A stretch of 64,000 nt of DNA from Clostridiales bacterium (GCA_015243575.1 CP042469.1:4492929-4556928), one strand, 5' to 3'. Shown: positions 8,619 through 17,917, counted from the first letter of the stretch. Translations and numbers: made by a program. The notes: generated by a model from the sequence alone, not told the origin.

Positions 8619-10259
8619 ATGTACAGTGTATTCCTGGTCGAAGACGAAATTGTAATGCGCGATGGAATCAGGGAACTGATTGCATGGAATGAATATGGAT
8701 TTTCCTTCGCCGGTGAAGCTTCGGATGGAGAACTGGCCTGGCCTCAGATTCAAAAGCTAAAGCCTGATATAGTGATTACGGATATTAAAATGCCATTCAT
8801 GGATGGTCTGGCACTCAGCCGTCTTGTGAGAAAAGAGTTCCCACGAACTACAATTATTATCCTGAGCGGCTATGATGATTTTGTTTATGCAAAGGAAGCC
8901 ATCTCCATCGGGGTAAATCAATATCTGCTCAAACCTCTCTCCAGAGATCAGCTTGTGGAGATTCTTTGCGAAGTAAAAATGCAAAAGGACAAGGAAGCGG
9001 AGCAAGCTAGATATCTTGCTCAGTTCAACGGTGAAATACAGGAATACCTCAGCAATTCCAGAAGGGGCTTCTTTGATCAGCTCGTTTCCGGCAAACATTC
9101 GGTAGGGGAATTGCTGGCAAGGGCGGAACGTCTCAAGCTGCCATTATCGGCAGAATGCTACAATGTAATTCTTTTTCTTCTTGAAGAGGATCCGGTGCGT
9201 ACACAATATTCTGCCCAGATGGCTGATGTACAGTCGGATATCTGTGGCTGTTTTCCAGAAAACAAGAACCTGGTCATGTTCAGCATGGGGATTGATCTGA
9301 TCGTATTTCTAGTAATGGCTGATGCAAGCTCCATTCAACTGGAAACAGAATCCTGCGTCGAATGTATCCGAGAGATTTGTCAGCCCATACGGAAGACAAT
9401 CAACTGGTCGGTCGTCGTAAGCACCCCGGTCAACAGGCTAAGCGGGGTTGCAGACTGCTATCGAGCAGCTCGAAAAGGAATGTTTTATCGCCATGGAGCT
9501 AAAGACGGAAATGTCTTCTACGTGGATCGCACCGCCTTGAACGGTGGGCCTGCTGCCCAAACTGCCAATGTTGTAGATTTTGACCTCAATGATACGGATG
9601 CAGCCAAGATGGACCAACGCATTGTAGAAAAGTTTTTGATCAGCGGCCTTCCGGAGGAGCTCACCACCTTCGTTGAGGATTATTTCAGATCCATAGGAAT
9701 TGCGGCAGTTCAGTCTCTGATCTTCCGCCAATACGTAGTACTGAATATAAATTTTACAGTAAAAGCATTTCTGGAAAAGTATGGGTATACGAAGGAATCC
9801 ATCTGCTCCACTCAAGAGAAAGGTCCGCAGCTTCAGGAGTCCATTCTCTCTTTGGAGGCGTCAGAACAATATGTCCGGGATCTTTTGGAGCATGCGCTGG
9901 AATTAAGAGATCAGGCAGTTAACAGCCGCTATACAAAAAAACTGCAAAAAGCAGTGGATTACATAAAAAACAATTATTCCGATCCTGAGATCAGCTTGAA
10001 TACAGTGGCAAAGGTGGCAATTGTGAGCCCTACTCACTTCAGTGCAGTGTTCAGCCAGCAGATGGGAAAAACCTTTGTGGAATACCTAACAGAGCTGCGT
10101 ATGGAGAAGGCGAAAGAATTGCTGCGGTGTACGGACACCAGTTCCAGTGAAATTGCATATCAGGTGGGGTACAGCGATCCTCATTATTTCAGTTTTATAT
10201 TTAAGAAAATCAATGGATGTTCACCTCGGGATTATCGTATGGGGAGGAAGGCCACATGA
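8619..10259 (+). CDS. Response regulator with AraC-type DNA-binding domain (YesN family)
   Basis: Transcription factor of 546 residues. The receiver domain occupies residues 1-120, with the acidic pocket Glu8-Asp9, the phosphorylated Asp55 in ITDIKMP and Lys105 in LLKPLS. A long middle region of unknown fold follows. The C-terminal about 100 residues form a double helix-turn-helix AraC domain (SLNTVAKVAIVSPTHFSAVF, then SSEIAYQVGYSDPHYFSFIF). YesN-type regulators usually control a nearby ABC sugar importer. The gene overlaps its sensor kinase by four bases and stands between araD and the furanose importer, so control of that importer is likely. Confidence 0.93.
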   Translation: MYSVFLVEDEIVMRDGIRELIAWNEYGFSFAGEASDGELAWPQIQKLKPDIVITDIKMPFMDGLALSRLVRKEFPRTTIIILSGYDDFVYAKEAISIGVNQYLLKPLSRDQLVEILCEVKMQKDKEAEQARYLAQFNGEIQEYLSNSRRGFFDQLVSGKHSVGELLARAERLKLPLSAECYNVILFLLEEDPVRTQYSAQMADVQSDICGCFPENKNLVMFSMGIDLIVFLVMADASSIQLETESCVECIREICQPIRKTINWSVVVSTPVNRLSGVADCYRAARKGMFYRHGAKDGNVFYVDRTALNGGPAAQTANVVDFDLNDTDAAKMDQRIVEKFLISGLPEELTTFVEDYFRSIGIAAVQSLIFRQYVVLNINFTVKAFLEKYGYTKESICSTQEKGPQLQESILSLEASEQYVRDLLEHALELRDQAVNSRYTKKLQKAVDYIKNNYSDPEISLNTVAKVAIVSPTHFSAVFSQQMGKTFVEYLTELRMEKAKELLRCTDTSSSEIAYQVGYSDPHYFSFIFKKINGCSPRDYRMGRKAT

Positions 10260-11701
10260 GGCATTTGATTCAGAAATTGATCCGCCTATTAGAAACACGC
10301 TCTACCTTAAGCAGGCAGTTGCGTGTTTTGCTCATTGTAGCAGCAGCACCCTTCATCATTATGATTTCCATCCTTCTTTTTATGCTTTATTCTTTCAACC
10401 ATGAATACGATGTTACGCTTCATAATGCAAGTATCGCAAGTGAATTCAACTTTGATTTTAAAGATAAACTGGATCTTGAGATGTATTATTATGTTGTAGG
10501 CAGCAGAAGCAACATTGACCATCTTCCGCTGGAAGATGTGGAGCATGCTCAAAATGTGATCGGACGCTTGCAAAAAACCACCACACAAAAGGAAAATCAG
10601 TGGCGGATTCGCAGTATGCTGAACCTGTGCAGAAGATTGAGCGAATGTATGGTGGAGATTAAAAATACGGCAGACTATGACTCAAGAATGGAGCAGCTTG
10701 AGCACAATACCTATATCATCACCGCGCTCATTGAAGCATACATGCATGATTACATATACGATGAAGTCCGGGAACTTTCTGCACTTCAGCAACAGATCAG
10801 CGATCGGGTCATAACCACAGTGATCTTTACCGGCGTAATCAGCATGGTTCTGCTTTTATTTATGCTCTGGTATTCCCTGAGATTTACAAAAAGCATTACA
10901 AGACCGGTACAGGAGCTTTGCAAGAAAGTAGAGCGTCTAGGCGCAGGAGATTTCACAATCATACCAGTAAAGACCAATAACCTGGAAATCAAAACCCTGG
11001 ATGACGGCTTTAATAAAATGATTGGCAGGATCAATCAACTGCTGGAGCATGTGAGGGAGGATCAGAATGCCCTTCACCGTGCAGAAATGGAATTGCTTCA
11101 AGCACAAATTAATCCCCATTTCTTATACAACACCTTCGACTCTATTGTTTGGCTGGCCGAGGCTAATCAAAATTCAGAGGTGGTCAAGATGACCACCAGT
11201 CTTTCCACTTTTTTTCGTAACTCTCTCAGCAAGGGGCAGGATATCATTACGCTTGAAGCGGAAATGCAGCAGGTTGAGAGTTATCTGAACATCCAGCAGA
11301 TTCGCTATAGGGACATCCTCGATTACAGTATTAGCATTCCGGAAGAACTGCTTCAATACACCATACCCAAGCTGACACTGCAGCCTTTGGTGGAAAATGC
11401 CCTGTATCACGGAGTAAAAAACAAGCGGAGCAAAGGAACCATCGAAATTAGTGGAAGGTCTTCTGGTGAGGACATCTATCTTTCTGTCACAGACAACGGG
11501 GCAGGTATGACGCCGGAACAGCTCAAATCCCTTCGTGCTGGGATTTATCAGGATCGGCACACCGGATTAGGTCTGATGAACGTTCACAGAAGGCTTCGTA
11601 TGTATTGCGGCGATCGATACGGCTTGACGTTTAAAAGTAAGCTAGATGAAGGAACGACAGTGACTGTCCGCATATCGAAAAAAAATCAACCAGAATCATA
11701 G
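10256..11701 (+). CDS. Sensor histidine kinase (YesM / LytS-type)
   Basis: Membrane sensor of 481 residues that should phosphorylate the upstream regulator. The ATG at 10256 overlaps the regulator stop (ATGA) and follows GGGGAGGAAGG; an extension to 10217 lies inside the regulator. The first membrane segment is about residues 21-46 and the second about 185-210, bounding an extracellular sensor of about 140 residues. A HAMP linker follows. The phosphorylated His is near residue 286 in QINPHFLYNTFDSI. The ATPase domain shows NALYHGVKN, DNGAGMT and TGLGLMNVHRRL. The likely signal is a sugar or sugar-bound binding protein. Confidence 0.93.
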   Translation: MRHLIQKLIRLLETRSTLSRQLRVLLIVAAAPFIIMISILLFMLYSFNHEYDVTLHNASIASEFNFDFKDKLDLEMYYYVVGSRSNIDHLPLEDVEHAQNVIGRLQKTTTQKENQWRIRSMLNLCRRLSECMVEIKNTADYDSRMEQLEHNTYIITALIEAYMHDYIYDEVRELSALQQQISDRVITTVIFTGVISMVLLLFMLWYSLRFTKSITRPVQELCKKVERLGAGDFTIIPVKTNNLEIKTLDDGFNKMIGRINQLLEHVREDQNALHRAEMELLQAQINPHFLYNTFDSIVWLAEANQNSEVVKMTTSLSTFFRNSLSKGQDIITLEAEMQQVESYLNIQQIRYRDILDYSISIPEELLQYTIPKLTLQPLVENALYHGVKNKRSKGTIEISGRSSGEDIYLSVTDNGAGMTPEQLKSLRAGIYQDRHTGLGLMNVHRRLRMYCGDRYGLTFKSKLDEGTTVTVRISKKNQPES

Positions 11702-11790
11702 GATATTTAACCTTGAACTTTGGAAATTTCCTTTATGGTGATAAATAATAAAATTAAGATATTATTGAGTAAGATTCTCAATGGGAATTT

Positions 11791-11820
11791 CTTACACGCT
11801 GGGTTACAATCAAATTGAGT
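11791..11820 (+). promoter_or_regulatory. Candidate promoter of the YtfQ-like binding-protein gene
   Basis: CTTACA (11791-11796), an 18-base spacer and TACAAT (11815-11820), with the gene start at 11869. Both boxes are only moderate matches. Confidence 0.35.
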
Positions 11821-11868
11821 AAGCGAAGTCGTTATGTCGCTGATCTTAATAATAAGGAGGAAGTAATA

Positions 11869-12870
11869 ATGAAAGGAAAAAAGTCTTTTGTATTTCTGCT
11901 TGCAGTACTGCTAGTCATCAGTCTTGCTGCATGCGGCGGAAGCTCAGGCGGAGACGCAACAGCGCCACCTGCGGATGACTCAAGTGCCCTGATCGTTGTC
12001 GGGTTTTCACAGGTTGGAGCTGAGTCTGACTGGCGTACTGCCAACACCCAATCCATGAAAGATACTTTTGTGGAAGCGAATGGCTATAAACTGATTTTTG
12101 ACGATGCTCAGCAAAAACAAGAAAATCAAATCACTGCAATTCGTAATTTTATTCAGCAGGAAGTTGACTATATCGTTCTTGCTCCTGTAACGGAGACCGG
12201 ATGGGATACCGTTTTGCAGGAAGCCAAAGATGCAGGAATTCCTGTCATTATTGTAGACCGTATGATCGATGTATCTGATGATAGCCTGTATACCGCATGG
12301 GTTGGCTCTGACTTCCGCAAAGAAGGCGACAAAGCCGCTGCGTGGATCGTTGACAACTTTAAAGATAAAGAGGTCAATATCGTACATATTCAGGGAACCA
12401 TCGGCTCCTCGGCTCAAATTGGACGTACCGCAGGTTTGGAAGATGCAGTAGCAAAGAACAGCAATCTGAAGATCATCGCGCAGCAGTCCGGTGAATTCAC
12501 TCAGGCCAAAGGTCAGGAAGTAATGGAAAGCGTACTAAAACAGAATGATAAAATCGATGTCGTTTACTGTGAGAATGATAATGAAGCCTTTGGTGTAATC
12601 GATGCACTTGAAGCTGCAGGAAAAACCTACGGCAAAGACGGCGATATCAAGATCATCTCCTTTGATGCGACCAATGCTGGATTGACCGATACCCTCTCCG
12701 GAAAGATCAACTACAACGTTGAGTGTAATCCGCTTCACGGACCTCGTGTTGAAAAGATCATCAAGCAGCTCGAAGGCGGCCAAACTCCGGATAAGAAGGC
12801 ATATGTAGACGAAGCAGCTTTTGATGCCAACACCATTACTCAGGCTGATATTGATGCACGTGCGTATTAA
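11869..12870 (+). CDS. ytfQ: Sugar ABC transporter substrate-binding lipoprotein, YtfQ-like
   Basis: Extracellular sugar receptor of 333 residues, anchored by a lipid. The N-terminus is a lipoprotein signal peptide ending in the lipobox LAAC; a linker rich in Gly, Ser and Pro follows, then a periplasmic-binding-protein-like domain. The mature start VVGFSQVGAESDWRTANTQS closely resembles YtfQ, the galactofuranose receptor. The ATG at 11869 follows AAGGAGGAAG. A strong terminator and a structured element separate it from its ATPase, which probably gives more receptor than transporter. Next to araBAD, arabinofuranose or galactofuranose is the likely ligand (inference). Confidence 0.92.
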   Translation: MKGKKSFVFLLAVLLVISLAACGGSSGGDATAPPADDSSALIVVGFSQVGAESDWRTANTQSMKDTFVEANGYKLIFDDAQQKQENQITAIRNFIQQEVDYIVLAPVTETGWDTVLQEAKDAGIPVIIVDRMIDVSDDSLYTAWVGSDFRKEGDKAAAWIVDNFKDKEVNIVHIQGTIGSSAQIGRTAGLEDAVAKNSNLKIIAQQSGEFTQAKGQEVMESVLKQNDKIDVVYCENDNEAFGVIDALEAAGKTYGKDGDIKIISFDATNAGLTDTLSGKINYNVECNPLHGPRVEKIIKQLEGGQTPDKKAYVDEAAFDANTITQADIDARAY

Positions 12871-12877
12871 TAGACGA

Positions 12878-13120
12878 TAGTGTGCTGACCGGCTGACATC
12901 TCGGGTAATGGCTTGCTTAAATTTCCATCTGCGTTGTTGCCTTTTTGCCCCAAGCTTGCTTGGATGGCAAAACGGACAGCAGGGAGCAGTGCGAGTCGGA
13001 GTCCCTGAAAGGGACGTTGTTGTCGGACAGCGTAGCTACGGCTACGCCGTCCTCCTCCGCCTAGCAGACTGAAAATTTATTCGGCGCCATTACTCCAAGT
13101 ACCAACCGGTCATCACACTA
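12878..13120. repeat. Structured intergenic element with long imperfect inverted repeats
   Basis: The two ends are about 55-base arms that match as imperfect inverted repeats: TAGTGTGcTGACCGG and GTAATGGC on the left correspond to GCCATTAC and CCGGTcATCACACTA on the right, and AAATTT words also pair. Three inner hairpins are visible: CCAAG/CTTGG flanked by TTGCC/GGCAA (about 12945-12970), GTCCC/GGGAC (about 13000-13015), and GCGTAGC/GCTACGC (about 13030-13047). It looks like a mobile-derived or dispersed non-coding element. No second copy is in the window. Confidence 0.65.
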
Positions 13121-13201
13121 GCACCTATTCCTTGCAATACTGCCGGTTCAATTTTGCTTTCCGGCTGGTATTGCTAGAAGGTTCATGATTTGTTATGACA
13201 T

Positions 13202-13250
13202 GGTGCGGAGACCCCGGATCCTCTCCGGATCTCCGCACCGTTTCTTTTTG
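13202..13250 (+). terminator. Strong intrinsic terminator between receptor and ATPase genes
   Basis: GGTGCGGAGA (13202-13211) pairs perfectly with TCTCCGCACC (13230-13239), with an inner CGGA/TCCG stem, followed by GTTTCTTTTTG. Confidence 0.85.
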
Positions 13251-13352
13251 TCCAAGGAAGCGCTGATCTAATCCAGTGTGCGCATGGAATGAACCAACGT
13301 TTCCCTAAGGGATTCATGCAGTTGAATCGTATGAAAGCAGGTGAGAAATACG

Positions 13353-14879
13353 ATGGAAGACAGGATTGTACTATCAATGCGAGGAATTAATAAAGCCTTT
13401 CCTGGAGTGAAAGCACTGAAAAATGTTGATTTCACACTGCGAAGCGGAGAAGTGCACGCATTGATGGGAGAGAACGGTGCAGGAAAGTCAACATTGATTA
13501 AAGTATTAACAGGAGTTTATGAAGCAGAATCGGGAGAGATCAGAATTACAGGTGAGGATAGGCCCGTCATCATCCATTCCCCAAAGGAGGCACAGGAAAA
13601 AGGAATAAGCACCGTTTATCAGGAAATTACCCTTTGTCCCAATCTCACCGTTGCAGAAAACCTGTTCCTGGGCAGAGAGCCTAGGAAAGCCGGATTCATA
13701 GACTGGAAAACGATGAACAGAAAGTCCACAGAGCTGCTATCGGGGCTGGATATTCATGTTCCACCAACCAAGCAGCTTGACGGATGCTCCATTGCTGTGC
13801 AGCAGATGATTGCCATTGCAAGAGCAGTGGATATGCAGTGCCGGGTTCTCATTTTGGATGAACCCACCTCTTCTCTGGATGATGAAGAGGTCGGAAAGCT
13901 ATTTTCATTGATGCGTAAGCTCAAAGATCAGAATGTCGGTATTATCTTTGTTACTCACTTTTTAGAGCAGGTATATGCGGTAAGCGACCGGATAACGGTC
14001 CTTCGCAACGGAGAACTGGTGGGCGAGTTTATGACGCAGGATCTTCCCAGACTCAAGCTAGTCGCAAAAATGATGGGGAAAGATTTTGATGATCTTGCGG
14101 AAATCAAGCATGCTCATGAAAAAAGAAAAGAATTTGAAGAAACACCGGTGGTGGAAGCAGAAAGCCTTGGCCGCCGGGGCTCAATCAAGCCCTTTGATCT
14201 GAGGGCACATAAAGGAGAGGTTATGGGTTTTACCGGTCTTCTCGGAAGCGGACGCAGCGAATTGGTGCGGACGATTTATGGTGCTGATAAGGCCGATAAC
14301 GGTACTTTGAAAATAAAAGGAAAAACCGTTCGAATAAATACTCCGCTTGATGCGATGAAGAAAGGAATGGCCTATCTTCCGGAAGATCGCAAGCGGGACG
14401 GAATTATCGCAGACCTGTCGGTGCGGGAAAATATCATCATCGCACTTCAGGCAAAACGCGGTATGTTCCGTCCTATGAGACGAAAAGAGGCGGAGGAGTT
14501 TGCGGATCGTTATATCGAGCTTCTGCAAATCAAGACAGCATCCAGAGAAACTCCTTTAAAGAGCCTGTCTGGAGGAAATCAACAGAAAGTAATCATCGGA
14601 CGCTGGCTTCTTACCCACCCGGAGTATCTGATTTTAGATGAACCAACCAGAGGAATTGATGTGGGAACAAAGACAGAGATTCAGAAGTTGGTTTTGAATC
14701 TGGCGGATGAGGGCATGAGCGTAGCCTTTATCTCATCTGAAGTGGAGGAGATGCTGAGAACCTGCTCGCGCATGGCTGTATTGCGCGACGGCGAAAAGGT
14801 TGGCGAATTATTTGGAGAAGATTTGACTCAGGAGAAGATCATGAAGACCATCGCAGGAGGTGAGCATGCCAATGGCTGA
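13353..14879 (+). CDS. ytfR: Sugar ABC transporter ATP-binding protein, two ABC domains, YtfR-like
   Basis: ATPase of 508 residues that powers furanose uptake at the inner face of the membrane. It has two fused ABC domains. The first has Walker A GENGAGKST (residues 39-47) and Walker B ILDEPTSSLD. The second has the degenerate Walker A GLLGSGRSE usual in this family, signature LSGGNQQKVIIGRWL and Walker B LILDEPTRGID. The ATG at 13353 follows AGGTGAG. The gene overlaps the downstream permease by 14 bases, so the ATPase and two permeases form a tight operon. Confidence 0.94.
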   Translation: MEDRIVLSMRGINKAFPGVKALKNVDFTLRSGEVHALMGENGAGKSTLIKVLTGVYEAESGEIRITGEDRPVIIHSPKEAQEKGISTVYQEITLCPNLTVAENLFLGREPRKAGFIDWKTMNRKSTELLSGLDIHVPPTKQLDGCSIAVQQMIAIARAVDMQCRVLILDEPTSSLDDEEVGKLFSLMRKLKDQNVGIIFVTHFLEQVYAVSDRITVLRNGELVGEFMTQDLPRLKLVAKMMGKDFDDLAEIKHAHEKRKEFEETPVVEAESLGRRGSIKPFDLRAHKGEVMGFTGLLGSGRSELVRTIYGADKADNGTLKIKGKTVRINTPLDAMKKGMAYLPEDRKRDGIIADLSVRENIIIALQAKRGMFRPMRRKEAEEFADRYIELLQIKTASRETPLKSLSGGNQQKVIIGRWLLTHPEYLILDEPTRGIDVGTKTEIQKLVLNLADEGMSVAFISSEVEEMLRTCSRMAVLRDGEKVGELFGEDLTQEKIMKTIAGGEHANG

Positions 14880-15954
14880 CAACGGAAAACTTCATCTAAA
14901 AAAAATAACTGAGCATCATCTTTTTCTGCCGCTGGTCTGTCTGGCTGTGGTGCTCCTTGCAAATGTAATCAAAACACCAAATTTCTTTCAGGTATCCATT
15001 AACAATGGCATTTTGTACGGCTATGTTGTGGACGTGATCAATCGCTCATCGGAACTCGTCATTCTGGCAGTTGGCATGACGCTGGTAACTGCGGCCTCTG
15101 GAGGTCAGGATATCAGTGTAGGATCGGTGATGGCGGTGGCTGGCGCAGTCTGCTGCCAAGTTCTTTCTGGCGGTCAGGTATCGGTCAACAGTTTTCAGAA
15201 TCCTTTTCCCCTTGCAGTGCTGGCAGCCTTGGCTGCGGCGGCTCTGTGCGGTGCTTTTAACGGGCTTCTGGTTTCAAAAATTAACATCCCGCCCATGGTG
15301 GCAACGCTGATTCTTTATACAGCAGGCCGGGGTATTGCCCAGCTTGTCACCAACGGGCAGATTACATACGTTCGTGTGGAAGCTTATAAGCTTGCAGGGG
15401 GCTATCTTCCCGGATGCCCTGTACCCACACCGGTATTCTTTGCTGTGGGAATTGTTGTTCTGGTCAGTATTATTATGAAGACAACGACCCTGCGCCTCTA
15501 TATTGAAAGCGTAGGGATCAACGGGAGTGCGTCACGGCTTGTGGGACTCAATTCGACGAGGATCAAATTTATCAGTTATGTGATCTGCGGCCTGCTGGCG
15601 GGGGTCGCCGGAATTGTAGCCAGCAGCAGGATTTATTCAGCAGATGCAAATAACATCGGTATTTATCTGGAGATGGACGCGATTCTGGCTGTGGCGCTGG
15701 GAGGGAATCTCCTGGGTGGAGGAAAGTTCAGCCTGGCAGGGTCCGTCATAGGGGCTTTCACAATCCAAGCCCTCACAACAACACTGTATGCGATGAATGT
15801 TGCAGCAGATCAGCTTCCTGTTTATAAGGCAATTGTAGTTATTATTATTGTTACCCTGCAAAGTTCGGTTTTCAGGAGATTCATTACCTCAAAGCTGCCC
15901 GCAGGCAGAAAACCTCTGACGCCTGTTGAGCAGGAAGTGGAGGTGCAGTCATGA
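14866..15954 (+). CDS. ytfT: Sugar ABC transporter permease, YtfT-like
   Basis: Integral membrane subunit of the furanose importer (RbsC/BPD_transp_2 family), about 362 residues. Several hydrophobic segments are clear, with the family motif ILAVGMTLVTAASGGQDISVGSV split over residues of the second quarter and LNSTRIKFISYVICGLLAGVAG in the second half. The start is uncertain: GTG 14860, ATG 14866 or ATG 14872. AGGAGG at 14855-14860 favours 14866. It overlaps the next permease by four bases. Confidence 0.92.
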   Translation: MPMADNGKLHLKKITEHHLFLPLVCLAVVLLANVIKTPNFFQVSINNGILYGYVVDVINRSSELVILAVGMTLVTAASGGQDISVGSVMAVAGAVCCQVLSGGQVSVNSFQNPFPLAVLAALAAAALCGAFNGLLVSKINIPPMVATLILYTAGRGIAQLVTNGQITYVRVEAYKLAGGYLPGCPVPTPVFFAVGIVVLVSIIMKTTTLRLYIESVGINGSASRLVGLNSTRIKFISYVICGLLAGVAGIVASSRIYSADANNIGIYLEMDAILAVALGGNLLGGGKFSLAGSVIGAFTIQALTTTLYAMNVAADQLPVYKAIVVIIIVTLQSSVFRRFITSKLPAGRKPLTPVEQEVEVQS

Positions 15955-16973
15955 AATCGCTGAATGATAAAAAGCATATGAGCGGGACCACGTTCCTGCT
16001 TATCATAACCATCGGCTTGTTTGTCATCATGTACGCTGCGGGAATGATTGCCTTTGCAGAGGGTGGCTTTGCAAAACCGCAAATGTTCCTCAACCTTTTT
16101 ATTTCAAATGCGGGACTGATTGTCATTGCCTGCGGACTGACCCTTGTCATGATCACGGGAGGAATCGATATCTCCGTTGGTTCCGTCACAGCATTGGTAT
16201 GCATGGCGGTTGCCTATCAGATGGAAGTAAAGCATATGAGCGCCTACGGAGCCATTTTCATTGCGCTGGGCATTGGGTTACTCTTTGGGATTGTTCAGGG
16301 CTTTCTAGTGGCGTATCTTGATATCCAGCCCTTTATCGTGACTCTGGCAGGTTTGTTTTTAGGCCGTGGATTGACCTCATTGATCAGCACTGAGATGATC
16401 TCTATAAAAAATGAGGTATTCCTCTCCTGGGCCAAATACAAAATATTTTTGCCCTTCGGCTCTGTCAACAAAAAAGGGATCTTTCAGCCGGCTTATATTT
16501 ATCCTACGGTGATCATAGCACTCCTTGTCGTTGTGATGATGGTGATTATTCTGCGGTATACAAAATTCGGAAGAAGAGTGTACGCGGTGGGAGGAAATCA
16601 GCAAAGTGCCATGATGATGGGGCTCAATGTCCGGAGAACAAAAATGCAAGCCTATGTTCTGAATGGTTTTCTTGTAGGACTGGGTGGCTTCCTATTTGGA
16701 CTGAACAGCTGCGCCGGCTTTGTAGAGCAGGCTAAATGGCTTGAAATGGATGCGATTTCTTCAGCAGTTATTGGCGGAACCCTACTGACGGGAGGAGTGG
16801 GAAATCCCATTGGAACCCTCTTTGGCGTTCTGATCAAGGGAACGATCTCCAGCCTGATCACGACCCAAGGTACCCTTTCCAGCTGGTGGGTGCGCATTGC
16901 ACTATCTGCGCTGCTTTGCTTCTTTATTGTGCTGCAGAGCATCATTGTATCAAGAAACAGAAAAACTCGATAA
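15951..16973 (+). CDS. yjfF: Sugar ABC transporter permease, YjfF-like
   Basis: Second membrane subunit of the importer, 340 residues. The ATG overlaps the stop of the first permease (ATGA). LVMITGGIDISVGSVTAL, FIVTLAGLFLGRGL and VYAVGGNQQSAMMMGLNVRR are typical of YjfF proteins. A pair of different permeases with one double ATPase is the known arrangement of the YtfQRT-YjfF galactofuranose system. A bidirectional terminator closes the operon. Confidence 0.92.
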   Translation: MKSLNDKKHMSGTTFLLIITIGLFVIMYAAGMIAFAEGGFAKPQMFLNLFISNAGLIVIACGLTLVMITGGIDISVGSVTALVCMAVAYQMEVKHMSAYGAIFIALGIGLLFGIVQGFLVAYLDIQPFIVTLAGLFLGRGLTSLISTEMISIKNEVFLSWAKYKIFLPFGSVNKKGIFQPAYIYPTVIIALLVVVMMVIILRYTKFGRRVYAVGGNQQSAMMMGLNVRRTKMQAYVLNGFLVGLGGFLFGLNSCAGFVEQAKWLEMDAISSAVIGGTLLTGGVGNPIGTLFGVLIKGTISSLITTQGTLSSWWVRIALSALLCFFIVLQSIIVSRNRKTR

Positions 16974-16998
16974 TGTGTTTTTTCTCCTCATATAACAA

Positions 16999-17050
16999 AA
17001 CAAGGGCGTCTCAAATGATCACCGCAGAGATTTTGAGATACCCTTGTTTT
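16999..17050. terminator. Bidirectional terminator between yjfF and the cyclophilin gene
   Basis: AACAAGGGCGTCTCAAAT (16999-17016) pairs with ATTTTGAGATACCCTTGTT with one mismatch, followed by TTTTG on the plus strand. The convergent minus-strand gene ends just to the right, and TTTTG/TTAT follows the stem on that strand too. Confidence 0.85.
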
Positions 17051-17074
17051 TGTTGCTGAATAAATCTATTTCGG

Positions 17075-17593
17075 CTATTTCGTCACAGGCTCCTGATATT
17101 CATAATCAAACAGCTCTACTGTTGCTGATTCGATCATCTGGGGCTCGATAGGCTTGTCCTGTGCATTGGTTTTAACAGAAGCGATACGATCTACTTCCTC
17201 GATTCCCTCAATGACCTTGCCAAAGCCGGCATACTGACCATCCAGATGCGGGGAATTTTTGTGCATAATGAAAAACTGTGAACCTGCGGAATCGGGATGC
17301 ATCGATCTAGCCATGGAGATGACGCCTCGGTCATGCTTGAGGTTATTCTCAACGCCGTTGATTTTGAATTCACCCTTGATCTGATATCCAGGACCTCCGG
17401 TGCCGATTCCATTGGGGCAGCCCCCCTGAATCATAAAGCCGGAAATGACCCGGTGAAAGATAAGGTTGTTGTAATAGCCCTTTTGGACCAGAGAAATAAA
17501 ATTATTCACCGTATTCGGCGCGATGTCCGGATATAGTTCCAACTTAATTTTATTTCCGTCTTTCATGTTGATTGTTACGATTGGATTACTCAT
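17075..17593 (-). CDS. Peptidyl-prolyl cis-trans isomerase, cyclophilin type
   Basis: Assists protein folding by isomerising X-Pro bonds. The protein has 172 residues and no signal peptide, so it is cytoplasmic. FHRVISGFMIQGG and SAGSQFFIMHKNSPHLDGQYAGFGKV are the catalytic cyclophilin motifs, with the catalytic Arg in FHRV and the Phe/Met core. It is a single-gene minus-strand unit facing the importer operon. An AAGGATGG binding site precedes the ATG. Confidence 0.95.
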   Translation of the reverse strand: MSNPIVTINMKDGNKIKLELYPDIAPNTVNNFISLVQKGYYNNLIFHRVISGFMIQGGCPNGIGTGGPGYQIKGEFKINGVENNLKHDRGVISMARSMHPDSAGSQFFIMHKNSPHLDGQYAGFGKVIEGIEEVDRIASVKTNAQDKPIEPQMIESATVELFDYEYQEPVTK

Positions 17594-17625
17594 TGAATAC
17601 CATCCTTTATTTTTTTTCTACCTCT

Positions 17626-17654
17626 ATTTTAGTATCTGACACTGCCATAGTAAA
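17626..17654 (-). promoter_or_regulatory. Candidate promoter of the cyclophilin gene
   Basis: Read on the minus strand: TTTACT (17654-17649), a 17-base spacer and TAAAAT (17631-17626), about 35 bases before the start codon. Confidence 0.5.
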
Positions 17655-17888
17655 GAGTTTTTCCAAAGGAGGCTGGAATTATAACATTTGGTTCGTTCAG
17701 GTGGTAGGGACTCAGGCTTTTTCCAGAAAAAGGACAGCCTTTTGTACCGCAAAGTAATTATAACGGGTAGCAAGCTAATCCTTTGGGGATATAAGGAAAT
17801 GAAGTGAAATGTGGGCTACAACCATTGAAAAATCAGGATTATTATAAAAAATACGTGTGTTTGCTTTGTGAATTTTGATTTGACTGCA

Positions 17889-17917
17889 TTGACTTTCTTG
17901 TAACAATATTGTAATAT
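17889..17917 (+). promoter_or_regulatory. Promoter of the M23 hydrolase gene
   Basis: TTGACT (17889-17894), a 17-base spacer and TAATAT (17912-17917). It leaves an untranslated leader of about 130 bases before the start codon at 18055. Confidence 0.65.

Larger units (their letters stand above)
12871..13352 (+). other. 482-base gap inside the importer cluster: structured element, hairpin, terminator
   Basis: No coding sequence is credible here. The gap holds a large imperfect inverted-repeat element (12878-13120), a separate hairpin pairing GCAATAC (13134-13140) with GTATTGC (13168-13174), and a strong terminator (13202-13250). No clear promoter was recognised between the terminator and the ATPase gene. 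Confidence 0.7.

Noticed and set aside
12878-13120. Insertion sequence
   Set aside because: The inverted arms are imperfect and the 243-base element has no coding capacity; no target-site duplication was recognised, so it is listed as a structured repeat only.
17690-17770. CTCAGG ... AAAAGGACAG words before the M23 hydrolase, recalling glycine or c-di-AMP riboswitches
   Set aside because: The spacing and the other conserved parts of either riboswitch are missing, and most of the words are explained by a small CTTTTT/AAAAAG hairpin.
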